A DNA stretch of 43,761 nt from Candidatus Nitrosopumilus sp. (GCA_029263475.1 JAJCXK010000014.1:1-43761), one strand, 5' to 3'. Counted from the first letter of the stretch, positions 1 to 9,261 are shown. Made by a program: numbers and translations. The notes: generated by a model not told the origin, from the letters alone.

Positions 1-1
1 A

Positions 2-706
2 AGAAAGATATCCCAAGACCATGTTTTGCCTCCGCTTAAACAATTTAATCTAAAAGTTTCAGCAGACAAGATCCAGTGTAAGACGTCACTTGAATTGGTT
101 GCAAGACATGACGGAACTCCTGCATGCGTCAAACATCAAACTGCTGAAAAATTAATTGAACGAGGATGGCTTTTTGATCCTGGTTTGGTATCCCTAAATC
201 CAGATGATCAAAAACCTGCAACAGATGAGTGTGTGCATGTGAAAGACGGAATTGGAATGCCTTGTGATTCAGTTAGCATAGATCCTCCAAGTGGACTCAG
301 TCAAGAAGACAGAATAATAACAGAAATCTTAGAACGCTGTGAGGCAGGCAATACTGAAGGTGCCCATCTAAAACATGTTAATGGCACACATGCAATTTCA
401 ACTAAGAGTTGTGAATGGGATAAGATCATTTACAACAATGGTCATGTAATGTGGTATGAATCTCAATGCCATCTGGAAAAAGTACGGGAATTGAGCCTAC
501 CTGAATGTGAAAACAAAGACAAGATGATTGCCGGTTTTGAGTATTTAGGCGGTACCAGACTAACCGTGCAAGAACAAGAAGATTACTGTGAGGAAAGAAA
601 CGCTTTTCGTACAGGACCTAACGCATGCCAGTACAACATTCATCCCAGTGATTGTTCTGATGGTGGATTTGATTACAAGAGAGGCAACTGCAACCCAGAT
701 TATTAA
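2..706 (+). CDS. Exported protein with Cys/NG-PACV domain, 5' end outside window
   Basis: The frame is open through the left edge, so the true start and any signal peptide are off the window; the first internal start-like codon is a TTG at 26. Near the N terminus it has the lineage-typical module: PLKQF, then IQCK, then a DGTPACV motif, then TAEKLIERGW. The rest is Cys-rich (about 14 Cys), as expected for an extracytoplasmic disulfide-bonded protein. A second motif, NGTH-x-I-x-x-x-SCEW, sits near residues 125-140 of the visible part and recurs at the C terminus of the 820-aa protein at 3966. Function is unknown. It heads a plus-strand series of exported proteins. Confidence 0.75.
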   Translation, partial: RKISQDHVLPPLKQFNLKVSADKIQCKTSLELVARHDGTPACVKHQTAEKLIERGWLFDPGLVSLNPDDQKPATDECVHVKDGIGMPCDSVSIDPPSGLSQEDRIITEILERCEAGNTEGAHLKHVNGTHAISTKSCEWDKIIYNNGHVMWYESQCHLEKVRELSLPECENKDKMIAGFEYLGGTRLTVQEQEDYCEERNAFRTGPNACQYNIHPSDCSDGGFDYKRGNCNPDY

Positions 707-833
707 TTATTGAACTGTCTGCCCATATTGTTATTACATGTTTTTTGGAAATCAAAATCAGTTCTAAAATGCATCGGACCTTAACGACCTGGAGTAGAAT
801 CCTTTATGACTTTCATATTTGAAGAAAAAGAAA

Positions 834-1040
834 ATGAATAGCAGATTCTTGTTTTTACTTGTCATTTTAGTTACATCTATTCTTGTGTTTACTTGGGGGA
901 CTACAAATTACCTGAGATGTTATACAGATACTCCAAGTGATAATTACCATGAACTATGCCCTACAAACATAGATGCTTATGCAATGCCTGCATTTATGGT
1001 AACATTTGTGATGATTGGTATTGTTCCAATACTAACTTAG
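834..1040 (+). CDS. Small membrane protein (68 aa)
   Basis: ATG at 834 is preferred over the TTG at 819, which only adds five residues, mostly lysine. The protein has an N-terminal hydrophobic helix (residues 4-22), a short outside loop with two Cys (RCYTDTP and ELCP), and a C-terminal hydrophobic stretch. No family is recognised. It is followed without a gap by a 36-codon membrane peptide at 1041 and then the exported protein at 1153, which looks like one transcript. Confidence 0.6.
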   Translation: MNSRFLFLLVILVTSILVFTWGTTNYLRCYTDTPSDNYHELCPTNIDAYAMPAFMVTFVMIGIVPILT

Positions 1041-1151
1041 ATGAAAATAAAGAATCATAGACTTCGAATAATTTTTACTATTTTATCTGGAATTGGAATC
1101 TTTTTCACTTTTGTTGGAATATTGTCTTTAATTCTCATGGTTAGGAACTAA
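1041..1151 (+). CDS. 36-aa single-helix membrane peptide
   Basis: ATG follows the TAG stop of the previous gene directly, and its TAA ends one base before the ATG at 1153. The peptide starts MKIKNHRLR and then is one long hydrophobic segment ending in MVRN. The tight TAG-ATG and TAA-A-ATG spacing on both sides argues for a real, translationally coupled gene. Function unknown. Confidence 0.5.
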   Translation: MKIKNHRLRIIFTILSGIGIFFTFVGILSLILMVRN

Positions 1152-1152
1152 A

Positions 1153-1758
1153 ATGAAAACTAGACTTTTGATAATCATTGCATCCATTACTATTATTGGG
1201 ATTTTTATTTCCATATTTTCTGCTTATGCAGTTTTGTCGTCATTAAAAGGTCAGATCATGGATGGTTCTGATCCTGATCATTATGTATGTTGGAATTTTA
1301 CCCAACTGCTAATAGAAAGACCAAATGGAAAGCTTGCATGTGTGAGTCCGTACACAATGATGAAGTTAGAGTGGCAACCATACAAATATGATTATTACAA
1401 CACTGATGTTCACAAAGGCAACACGGTTTATTCTGTATTTGCCCATAATACCAGCGAAAGTTCAGGAATTGTTTCTGGAATCCGATCCGACGTCAATGCA
1501 GAATCAATCATAGACGATATGCCGCGAACCAATCCTGGAAAACTGTTCATTGAAATTCCACGGGAACTTTTGGATGCAAATCTTGTAAGATGTGGCGAAG
1601 TAACTGAGGATCCTTCTGACTGGTATTTCCTAGTACTAGTGGATGGAGAGGAAGTGGAATATGAGGAGATATTTACCACAGATGATCACAGAACCTTGGA
1701 AATTACATATGAAAAAGATTTGAGGCAAATTGAGATTGCCGCTCCTTGTCTAATTTGA
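1153..1758 (+). CDS. Exported protein, paralogue of 43114..43692
   Basis: It has an N-terminal membrane anchor or signal peptide (about residues 4-28), then the module CWNFTQLLIERPNGKLACV followed by a Ser-Pro-Tyr-Thr motif, the same architecture as in the protein at 43114. Both then carry a matching domain with shared words such as FAH, SGI or RGI, IPRELL or IPHALM, LVDGEEVE or LVDDVEVF, and a final APCLI or GSCPI. This is a secreted beta-rich domain family of unknown function. ATG at 1153 follows the previous stop closely. Confidence 0.8.
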   Translation: MKTRLLIIIASITIIGIFISIFSAYAVLSSLKGQIMDGSDPDHYVCWNFTQLLIERPNGKLACVSPYTMMKLEWQPYKYDYYNTDVHKGNTVYSVFAHNTSESSGIVSGIRSDVNAESIIDDMPRTNPGKLFIEIPRELLDANLVRCGEVTEDPSDWYFLVLVDGEEVEYEEIFTTDDHRTLEITYEKDLRQIEIAAPCLI

Positions 1759-1859
1759 GGTTAGAAGCACTGGATTAAATTGTCATAGTTCAAACCTGTA
1801 TAGATCTGCTACTAAAGATTAGAACACTTTATCAGCTTGAGTATTTTGATTCAGATTAG

Positions 1860-2693
1860 ATGTCAAAGTCAATACGTGTAATTTTGTTATTTGTTGGAAT
1901 TGGATTATTTGGTTCAATCATATATTTTGCCTTGAATTCTACAAATGATTCAACATCATATCACATAATTCCAATTGAACTAAAGGTGGCTGAAAAATCA
2001 CGCGGAGGTTCAGTTTGGTATTTCTCAGGCACTGTTTATGATTCTGAAGCAGAAATTAAAATGTCTGTTAGATCCCCTGACGGAAACATCATAACTACTG
2101 ATACGATAATCCCTTCTAAAAATGGAAATTTTGAGATAGAAATTACAACTGGAGGCCCTCTTTGGAAGACTCCTGGAAAATATCTCTTGATATTGGAGCA
2201 AGGAGAATTCAAAGAAATTCAGACGTTTAAAATTTTAGAACATGAAATTTCAATTCCAGTTGGTTTTGATTCTGAATCTGAAGTTAATTCATTAAGACCC
2301 GATGATAGATTACAAATTAGACATTCAGCAGGTTACACTACAGTATACATCACACTCTCAAGCTGGGATGAATACAATGAATGGGAAAAGAAAAGAGGGA
2401 CAGAGCATGATGCAAAGTCACCCGTAATAATTGATGATGATAACATCAATCCCATTGTCTTTGATTTGTTAAATGAAATGTGGAAGTTTGAGGATTATGA
2501 GGTATCAAAACGTGATGACAATTTATTTACTAAAAAAATTCAAAAAGACTATTCAGTTCCAAACCATCACGGCATTCATGATTGGCTAGAATCTGAATAT
2601 GCTAAACAATTCGGTGAATCAAATGATGGATTCAGCAATCATTTTGAATACAAAGATAATGTTTACCATGTTGCTATGATGGCCGTTGATTGA
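1860..2693 (+). CDS. Membrane-anchored exported protein with Ig-like domain
   Basis: A 277-aa protein with an N-terminal helix (residues 4-24) and then a beta-sandwich-like region. The words VRSPDGNIITTDTI and TPGKYLLILEQG (to about residue 125) match the pattern of extracytoplasmic Ig/macroglobulin-like domains common in this lineage. The C-terminal half is charged and unrecognised. The stop is separated from the next ATG by one base (TGA-A-ATG), so it is coupled to the next gene. Function not known. Confidence 0.7.
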   Translation: MSKSIRVILLFVGIGLFGSIIYFALNSTNDSTSYHIIPIELKVAEKSRGGSVWYFSGTVYDSEAEIKMSVRSPDGNIITTDTIIPSKNGNFEIEITTGGPLWKTPGKYLLILEQGEFKEIQTFKILEHEISIPVGFDSESEVNSLRPDDRLQIRHSAGYTTVYITLSSWDEYNEWEKKRGTEHDAKSPVIIDDDNINPIVFDLLNEMWKFEDYEVSKRDDNLFTKKIQKDYSVPNHHGIHDWLESEYAKQFGESNDGFSNHFEYKDNVYHVAMMAVD

Positions 2694-2694
2694 A

Positions 2695-3969
2695 ATGAAA
2701 TCTAGAATTCAAATCATATTACTTTCAATTGTTATCGTTGTAGGTTTTGTATCGGTGTTTTATGCAGCTCAAATACCACATTATTCTTTAGAGATTCAAG
2801 GAATGAAAGACACATACTTTGTTGGAGAAGATTATTCCTTTTACTATACATTATCAGGATTTGGAAACACGTGTAAATTATGGACAGTATCTTATCCGGA
2901 CCAGAACGGAGAAGTCAAAAAAGCAGGAGAGGTCATAGATTGTCACAGACCCACCAACAAAGAACTGGATTATGACTCCAGACAAGATTCCCGATTATTT
3001 ACATCACAGGTTCCAAGAATTGAAGGCAAATACAATATTACAGTATCTTTAGAAAATTTAGAACCCATAATTTATGAATTTAGAGTGATGCCACAGGATG
3101 ATTTTGAAGAAACATTTGGCGGTCCAGGAAACAGGCATCCTGCATTTTGGGGATTTGACATCCCACAAATCTGCACTGAGGACATGATAAAGCACATGAT
3201 GAGATATTCGTCAATATTTGATAGAGGAGTTCCCTATTCAATTAAAGACATTGATCTGGAGCATGACATCAACGTAGATGATTTTGATAAATGTGTAGAA
3301 AAATTGCTGGAAAAAAATCCAAAGGAATTAGAAAATAAAAACATCTTTCATGGCAAGCCGTTAAGTTATTGGAAAAATCTAGATGAAGACTCATTGGTTA
3401 ATCATTATGAGAGTTTTAGAAAAAATGGGAATTTTTTTGATGACCTTGGAGTTTTTTTGATAGAATCTCACTCTGAAGAGAAACTGCTTGAACTTGGCAT
3501 TACTTCTGTTCATGAGATGGAGATAGATTGGACTGGCGTTAGACCATCATTGCCACCTCACATAGGATTTGATGCAAAAGTCAATTCCACTGATGGCAAA
3601 AGTTACCGAATTTCGGGAACAATTCGCGGAAATGAAATTTTGGATAACTTCCGGATTGCCGAAGACAACGGAAGACGAATTGGGTGGACTCCTGCCTTTG
3701 AGTATAGTAGGGTTCAAATCAATGGAACTACTGCATTGAAAATTTGCTCAATGATTAAAATTGACTGCATAGAAAATCCTGTCTGGGATGCGATTCATCG
3801 TCATGACAAAGATTTTACTTTTTTTCACTATGACACATATGGTGTAGAACCGGATGTCCAAATTGGAGAGCATTATATCCAAATTGACAAAGATCAAGTC
3901 TGTCACTCATTTGAAGATCTTTTATCACGACAAATTTCAGAACTTGAATGTCAGGAAATTAGAAAATGA
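2695..3969 (+). CDS. Large exported protein, unknown function
   Basis: ATG at 2695 is preferred over the TTG at 2686, which lies inside the upstream gene. Residues 4-24 form a signal anchor. An Ig-like segment (about 25-130) contains the lineage-typical words YFVGEDYSFYYTLSG and EGKYNITVSLEN. The middle is acidic and helical; the C-terminal part has several Cys including DQVCHSFE and LECQE. Its stop overlaps the next start (ATGA), so it forms an operon with the genes at 1860 and 3966. Confidence 0.7.
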   Translation: MKSRIQIILLSIVIVVGFVSVFYAAQIPHYSLEIQGMKDTYFVGEDYSFYYTLSGFGNTCKLWTVSYPDQNGEVKKAGEVIDCHRPTNKELDYDSRQDSRLFTSQVPRIEGKYNITVSLENLEPIIYEFRVMPQDDFEETFGGPGNRHPAFWGFDIPQICTEDMIKHMMRYSSIFDRGVPYSIKDIDLEHDINVDDFDKCVEKLLEKNPKELENKNIFHGKPLSYWKNLDEDSLVNHYESFRKNGNFFDDLGVFLIESHSEEKLLELGITSVHEMEIDWTGVRPSLPPHIGFDAKVNSTDGKSYRISGTIRGNEILDNFRIAEDNGRRIGWTPAFEYSRVQINGTTALKICSMIKIDCIENPVWDAIHRHDKDFTFFHYDTYGVEPDVQIGEHYIQIDKDQVCHSFEDLLSRQISELECQEIRK

Positions 3970-6428
3970 AGACAAATGTCTTGATAATATTAGGAATTAT
4001 TTTTGTTTCCGGATTTGTTGGAACTGCATATGCTGCAGAGAATCACGTAGATATTCCATCACCAAGAGAGCAATTAGAAGACGGAATAACATCAGAAAAA
4101 ATAACGTGCAAGATAGGACATGTTTTGGCGCTAAGGACAAATGGCATGCCTGCATGTGTACAACACAACACAGCAGATAGGTTAGGATGGGAAACTATCA
4201 AGACACAGTTTGACTATTCTGCGTACAAAGAAGAAGGAGAGAAGCAACAGCAACCAAGCATAGATAAAAATGAAACATCGGGTATGCAACAGCACAGACA
4301 AGCAATAACAACAATATCAAATCCGGAACCCGAGTCAGATGATAAGTTTGGAAGCTCCGTTGCTATTGGCAACGGCATTTTGGCAGTGGGTGTGCCACGT
4401 GATGATCATGACAACAGTAATAATGATGACATCATCCGTGATACAGGTTCTGTTTACCTGTACGAATTATCATCGCTTAATCTAATCCATACAATGCGCA
4501 ATCCGGAACCAGAATTCCGTGATTACTTTGGCATCTCTCTTGCTATTGGCAACGGCATTTTGGCAGTGGGGGCAGACGGTGATGATCTCCATGAACAACA
4601 TATTTCATCAATCAATCAAAACGTGGGCAGCATTCAATGGTTGCAAGCAGTTAATTCTGTGGGCGGAACAGGTACCATAAGGGTAACCGATCCTGACATG
4701 AATCTAGAATCAACAGCAGTTGATTACTTTGATGTAGAAGTAAGGTCTGATTCGGATGCCATGTCTGTAACCGTGACTGAGACTAACAAAACATCAGGGG
4801 TATTCGAAGGCACAGTATTATTTTCACCTGACGACGAATCAGCAGTTGGTAGACTTGTAGTAACACAAGATGATACAGTTACTGCAGTGTACAAAGACAA
4901 TACATTGCCCTACCCTTACACTTCGATAGAAGATCTTGATGTTGTTACCGTTTCGACAATTGTTTCCTTAGATGGGAGCTCATCTGCCAATGCAGATGTC
5001 GCATCACCTGATCCAAATAATTTGGGCAGCATTCAATGGTTACAAAGAGCGTATTCGCAATCAGGTACAGGAGTAGTGCGCGTAGTTGATGCAGACATGA
5101 ATACAGACTCTGAACGCATTGAGAACTATGATGTTAAGGTGTGGTCAGATACTGATTCCAATGGAATTAACTTGACTGTAACTGAGACCGGCGATTCATC
5201 AGGGGTATTCGAGGGTACCGTATTCTTTACAACTCAATATGAATCAGGACATAGACTCGTAGTATCAGAAGGGGATGCCGTTACTGCAGTGTACAAAGAC
5301 AGCACGCTGCCCTACCCTTACACTTCGATAGAAGATCTTGATGTTGTTACCGTTTCAATGATTGGTCCCGTCGATGACTCTTCTCATGTAGGATCTGTCT
5401 ACCTGTACGACATAAAATCTGGAGAGAACACACATGTGATACATCATCCAGAACCAGGGTCTGGAGCCAACTTTGGCAGCGGTGTTGACATTAATGACAA
5501 TGTTCTTACGATTAAAACGTCTGATACGGGCTCTGTCTATGCATTTGATGTAAAGTCCGGGGAACTATTACATGTGATAGACAATCCAAAACATGATCAC
5601 AAGGATCGCTTTGGAAGCTATGTCGCAATGGACGATAACGTTTTGGCAGTGGGTGTGTCACACAACGATGATAATGCAGGCAATGTGAATTCCGTCTACC
5701 TGTATGACACAAAGTCCGGGGAACTATTACATGTGATAGACAATCCCGGACAGAGCGAAGATTACAGATTTGGCAGATATGTCGGTGTTGGTGATGGGAT
5801 TTTTGCAATAAGTGTGATGCCGCAAAACTATACTGATGATGTACACCCTGTCTACCTGTATGATGTAAAATCTGGAGAACGCATACGCATCATGCACAAT
5901 CCAGAGTCCTCTTATAGGGATCAGTATGTTCCTCTCGTCATACATGATGGCATCTTTGCAATTGGTATGCCAGGCAACAACCCCAGTGGTAATGACCGCA
6001 TGGACTTTTCAGGCTCTGTTTACCTGCATGATGTGACATCACGGAATCCTGCATTGGAAATACACAATCCAGAACCCGAGCGGCACGATCGTTTTGGCAG
6101 CTCAATTGCAATGGATGAAGGGTTTTTGGCAATTGGTGTGCCGGGAGACAACAATGACGATGATAAGAACACCATATACAGTGTAGGCTCTGCCTACCTG
6201 TATGACATGACATTATTACATACTGCAGATTTGTCATCTACAAACAATGCCAATGACAGTAGTCAGGAAAAAAGAAAACCAATAGAACTCCAAAATGTTC
6301 TTGACAGTTGCAACTCAACTGCAATGCAGCAACCTGCTATCCGATACGGGTATTCAAATAACACCCACATCATCACCAACAGCTCATGTGAGTGGCAGAC
6401 CATAGAAGAATATGAAAAGAGAAAGTAA
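3966..6428 (+). CDS. Secreted FG-GAP-like beta-propeller with two inserted S-layer-like modules
   Basis: An 820-aa protein with a signal peptide ending near AYA-AEN (residue 24). Domains in order: the Cys/NG-PACV module (about 46-76); two propeller repeats (about 116-205, of the form NPEPE-x-DDKFG-SVAIGNGILAVG, then GSVYLY); two tandem beta modules (about 220-331 and 353-465) that begin GSIQWLQ and contain TGxxRVxDxDMN and TETxxxSGVFEGTV; further propeller repeats (466-760); and a C-terminal NNTHIITNSSCEW. The two modules resemble those of thaumarchaeal S-layer proteins. Start overlaps the previous stop (ATGA). Likely a cell-surface or adhesion protein; the ligand is unknown. Confidence 0.8.
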   Translation: MKTNVLIILGIIFVSGFVGTAYAAENHVDIPSPREQLEDGITSEKITCKIGHVLALRTNGMPACVQHNTADRLGWETIKTQFDYSAYKEEGEKQQQPSIDKNETSGMQQHRQAITTISNPEPESDDKFGSSVAIGNGILAVGVPRDDHDNSNNDDIIRDTGSVYLYELSSLNLIHTMRNPEPEFRDYFGISLAIGNGILAVGADGDDLHEQHISSINQNVGSIQWLQAVNSVGGTGTIRVTDPDMNLESTAVDYFDVEVRSDSDAMSVTVTETNKTSGVFEGTVLFSPDDESAVGRLVVTQDDTVTAVYKDNTLPYPYTSIEDLDVVTVSTIVSLDGSSSANADVASPDPNNLGSIQWLQRAYSQSGTGVVRVVDADMNTDSERIENYDVKVWSDTDSNGINLTVTETGDSSGVFEGTVFFTTQYESGHRLVVSEGDAVTAVYKDSTLPYPYTSIEDLDVVTVSMIGPVDDSSHVGSVYLYDIKSGENTHVIHHPEPGSGANFGSGVDINDNVLTIKTSDTGSVYAFDVKSGELLHVIDNPKHDHKDRFGSYVAMDDNVLAVGVSHNDDNAGNVNSVYLYDTKSGELLHVIDNPGQSEDYRFGRYVGVGDGIFAISVMPQNYTDDVHPVYLYDVKSGERIRIMHNPESSYRDQYVPLVIHDGIFAIGMPGNNPSGNDRMDFSGSVYLHDVTSRNPALEIHNPEPERHDRFGSSIAMDEGFLAIGVPGDNNDDDKNTIYSVGSAYLYDMTLLHTADLSSTNNANDSSQEKRKPIELQNVLDSCNSTAMQQPAIRYGYSNNTHIITNSSCEWQTIEEYEKRK
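4900..5372 (+). repeat. Near-identical DNA blocks in the tandem S-layer-like modules
   Basis: Two DNA blocks at about 4912-4956 and 5313-5357 are almost identical and encode the same PYPYTSIEDLDVVTVS ending of each module, while the rest of each module has diverged. This points to a recent duplication or to gene conversion confined to the module ends. Confidence 0.7.
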
Positions 6429-6462
6429 AAAATCTAAAACAAGTAATCTAGTAGGGTAAATC

Positions 6463-6591
6463 TTGAATACACAGAATTTGGGGAATAGGAATCAAAGTTG
6501 GTTCTTAATTGATCTGGAAATCTCTTGTAGCATTTGCAAACGATATCTTGCAAGAGATAACATGACATACCAACAGATATGGGAGCAATAA
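6463..6591 (+). CDS. Small Cys protein (42 aa), TTG start
   Basis: The frame starts TTG-AAT-ACA and ends at TAA 6589-6591. It contains CSICKRYLARDNMTYQQIWEQ-type sequence: a CxxC knuckle followed by RYLARDNMTYQQIW, a pattern I recall from very small thaumarchaeal zinc-knuckle proteins. The opposite-strand frame over the same bases is less convincing. The exact start is uncertain. Function unknown; a nucleic-acid-binding or regulatory role is only a guess. Confidence 0.5.
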   Translation: MNTQNLGNRNQSWFLIDLEISCSICKRYLARDNMTYQQIWEQ

Positions 6592-7247
6592 TGATTATTT
6601 TCTTATGGTTCAGCAAAATCTACTGTAGTGATTCTATGAAAGTAATTCGATTAAGACATGGTGTCCTGTAATTTTTTCGAAATTATTTTTCATAATCTGG
6701 TTTTTTATGAATGTTGATTCCACGTGGGTATGATAATTAACATCCTAACTATATCCCCAGCACCAGGATTTTATCCAAATAGTAAAATCACCTTAAGAGA
6801 ATTGGCTAGGATCATTTGCAAAGTTTGATTTTTTATAACCATTGCATCCATGCATCTAAAAATTTGAGCCCAATTACGATCTCAGTCTAGCATGACTGGA
6901 ATCTTTGATCTGGACTAGATTGCATATGGAGTGGAGTTTTTTGAAGAAGGTTCTCTTGTTTGTCACTAAATGCACAGATTAACCATGAGAGCATCTTCTT
7001 CTCGAGGACGTACCACTAAGCTGTTGCAGTTCTTTTCGTAAATGCATTTTCTGGTACTACGTGTAGATCTTGCTCATGATCTCTGGATCTAAAAGAGATT
7101 CTCACCCCCTTTTCAAAATGACATGTTTCAAGATGCTGATGGTATCCAAAAACAAATGTCTGAGATTGGGGTTGATCGAAAGCCACGTCAGATGATTGTT
7201 GATCACGTCCAAAATTTTCCAATCCCCTGGCTTTGGGACGTGAGTAG
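6592..7247. other. Intergenic, no supported gene
   Basis: AT-rich DNA between the small Cys gene and the 3' end of the ZnuA-like gene. There are T-runs at about 6674, 6702 and 6831 suitable for archaeal termination. A minus-strand frame of 91 codons (7016-7291) overlaps the end of the ZnuA-like gene but has no recognisable domain and I do not call it. Confidence 0.5.
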
Positions 7248-8507
7248 TCAAGAGCATTCCAATGCAATTTTGAGATTGTCCATGTTTGCATTCATTTTAT
7301 CAAAGTATGTGGTATCCGGACCATCAGTTTCTGAAAGAGATTCCAACGGACTGAACAACAGCAGATCACCACCAAGTTCAGATGCCAAACTTTTAGCTAG
7401 TTTTGGATTTCTATTTTCTTCCGTAAAGAAGTACTTTACATCATACTCATCTGCAAAGTGAATCAAGTCCTCAATGTCCTTTGCAGTTACAGGAGTGTCC
7501 GGACTGAACTCCTGTATCACTGCAATGGTGTGAAGATCGTATCTCTCTGCAAAGTAGGAAAACGCGTTGTGAAACGGTACAAACGTATCCTTACTGCAGG
7601 AAGACAACTGTGTCCTTATTTCTTGATCCAGGATGTCTAGGCGTTCAGAATACGTGTCAGCGTTTGCAAGGTAAGTTTCTGAATTTTCAGGATCAGAGGT
7701 AGCCATGTGGATAGCGATGTTCATTACCTGTTTTTTTGCCAATAATGGATCAAGCCAAATGTGTGGATCATAGACGTGATCAAGATCACGTTCTTCCTTT
7801 TCTTCATGAACGTCTTCATGTTCGTCTTCATGTTCGTCTTTACCTGAAACCAGGTGGTGAATATTCTCTATTCCTTCAGAACCAATAACATGTCCTTGCT
7901 CAATTTCATGCAATAACATTTCGACATCCTCAATTGCGTTTGATCCGTGCTCGTGTCCGTCACCTTCGTGTTTGTGAATGACTTGCCTGATGGACTCGAT
8001 GGTCTGTGATTCGTCTATGTGTCCATGCTCAAACTCTTCTATGATGTCGGAAATCTCATCTGAAAATTCATCTGCATGCTCATCATGTTCCAGGTCCCCA
8101 TCATGATCATGGGCTTTACCCTCCATCAAATCTATGCCCTCAGAGGAATCGACAAATATGATGTGGGAAAAATCAGGAGATGATTTTATCTCATCAATGT
8201 ATGGCTCAAAATCAACACCGTTGTAGATTAGCATGTCAGCATTTATCAAATTCACGATGGTCTTTGGACTCAGATCAAATGCGTGAGGATCTGCACCGGA
8301 TGAAATAAGCATCTTTACTTCAGCTGTATCACCAGCTATGTTCTGGGTAAATTGCTGTAATGGATAAAACGTCGTATAAACTAAAAATTTGTCCTCAACT
8401 GGAGCAACATCGTCTTGAGATCCTGCAAATGCTAGAATTACTGAGATGATGATTATTGCTGCTGCTGCAATTCCGCCTCCGATTACTGCAATTTGTGTGC
8501 CTTTCAT
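7248..8507 (-). CDS. znuA: Zinc/manganese ABC transporter substrate-binding protein, ZnuA-like
   Basis: Family 9 metal-binding receptor (419 aa) that captures Zn2+ or Mn2+ outside the membrane. It has an N-terminal membrane anchor (about residues 6-27), YTTFYPLQQFTQNIAGD, the GADPHAFDLSPK loop with the first His ligand, an unusually long His/Asp/Glu-rich loop (about 130-240, many HxH and HEH words), DPHIWLDP, and PFHNAFSYFAERY with a further His ligand. ATG at 8507 is chosen because a TATA box (about 8560-8569) lies downstream of the longer TTG-or-ATG start at 8570. No permease or ATPase gene is in the window. The promoter carries repeated GTTATTAA sites. Confidence 0.88.
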   Translation of the reverse strand: MKGTQIAVIGGGIAAAAIIIISVILAFAGSQDDVAPVEDKFLVYTTFYPLQQFTQNIAGDTAEVKMLISSGADPHAFDLSPKTIVNLINADMLIYNGVDFEPYIDEIKSSPDFSHIIFVDSSEGIDLMEGKAHDHDGDLEHDEHADEFSDEISDIIEEFEHGHIDESQTIESIRQVIHKHEGDGHEHGSNAIEDVEMLLHEIEQGHVIGSEGIENIHHLVSGKDEHEDEHEDVHEEKEERDLDHVYDPHIWLDPLLAKKQVMNIAIHMATSDPENSETYLANADTYSERLDILDQEIRTQLSSCSKDTFVPFHNAFSYFAERYDLHTIAVIQEFSPDTPVTAKDIEDLIHFADEYDVKYFFTEENRNPKLAKSLASELGGDLLLFSPLESLSETDGPDTTYFDKMNANMDNLKIALECS

Positions 8508-8525
8508 GCCTGATGTACCTGAAAT

Positions 8526-8631
8526 GTTATTAATAAATCTGTAAATTCTTAATAACTCTTTATATATCAAAATGAAAATTATTATTAAATATTATTAAGA
8601 TGTTTAATAACAAACTTTTGCATGTTATTAA
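8526..8631. promoter_or_regulatory. Divergent promoter with four GTTATTAA sites
   Basis: The 8-mer GTTATTAA or its complement occurs at 8526-8533, 8549-8556, 8604-8611 and 8624-8631, arranged as two inverted pairs. The first site covers the expected transcription start of the ZnuA-like gene (TATA box about 8560-8569 on the minus strand); the second pair lies toward the divergent zinc peptide at 8675. Such placement fits a metal-sensing repressor; the regulator is not identified. Confidence 0.6.
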
Positions 8632-8674
8632 TCGGTGGAAATCCATTAAATGCAGGAAATTTCAAACAACATTC

Positions 8675-8773
8675 ATGTCAAAGATTGTAAAATGTCCAAG
8701 CTGTGATTGTCACATTGTTGTAAATGATGATGGGCAAAAAGAATTCTGCATGAAAGATAAATCAAGTCAATAA
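8675..8773 (+). CDS. 32-aa zinc-ribbon-like peptide divergent from ZnuA
   Basis: ATG to TAA encodes MSKIVKCPSCDCHIVVN then a short tail with EFCMKD. The CPSCDCH and the later Cys give a plausible single zinc site. It is divergently transcribed from the ZnuA-like gene and shares its operator region. A zinc-linked role is inferred from position and Cys content only. Confidence 0.55.
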   Translation: MSKIVKCPSCDCHIVVNDDGQKEFCMKDKSSQ

Positions 8774-9078
8774 AAAAATCAAATGTTTGAAAATATATCA
8801 ATTATTGGTACATGCAAAAACAGTTGCTTGTGTATGAATAAATTTTGTTTTGAATATTACAATTTTTTGCATCAGGCCTAATCAATGCCATAATACTCCA
8901 AAAATCATACCCATGTTAGTGGGCAAATCACATCCAATTTGAACTCGTAATGAAATAGAAAAACAAGTTTTAAAAAAATCAAGTTTTCATCATAAACAAA
9001 AGCTTGGAGTGCTGAATCAATTTGACAAATCCACGGGAGCACGAGTTTTTACCAAATAGACAAAACTGTTTAAAAGAA
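8774..9078. other. Intergenic with one arm of a direct repeat
   Basis: No gene supported. Bases 9012-9043 (TTGACAAAT-CCACGGGAGCACG) have a degenerate partner at 10446-10474 on the far side of the methyltransferase gene. Confidence 0.4.
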
Positions 9079-9261
9079 TTATAGAGATTTTAAATCAGGT
9101 TGAAGATATGTTTTCCCAGATTCATCACTGAAAAACATCTCTTTGATGAAATATTCACACATGACAGATACGGTATTTTCAACAATGTCAGAGTTTTTTT
9201 CTAAAAAATCTTCAAAAGTTTTTGAATTTTGTTTTGATAAACGCTTTTTAAGAATTTTCAT
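9079..9261 (-). CDS. Small charged hypothetical protein (60 aa)
   Basis: A short helical, lysine- and glutamate-rich protein starting MKILKKRLSKQNSK. No domain recognised. It lies in the same orientation as the methyltransferase. Only moderate coding support, from composition and an ATG start. Confidence 0.35.
   Translation of the reverse strand: MKILKKRLSKQNSKTFEDFLEKNSDIVENTVSVMCEYFIKEMFFSDESGKTYLQPDLKSL

Noticed and set aside
6434..6616. 60-codon minus-strand frame
   Set aside because: It lies over the more convincing plus-strand CxxC peptide frame (6463-6591) with a recognisable RYLARDNMTY pattern.
7016..7291. 91-codon minus-strand frame overlapping the end of the ZnuA-like gene
   Set aside because: No recognisable domain and it overlaps a sure gene in another frame; may be chance in a G/C-richer patch.
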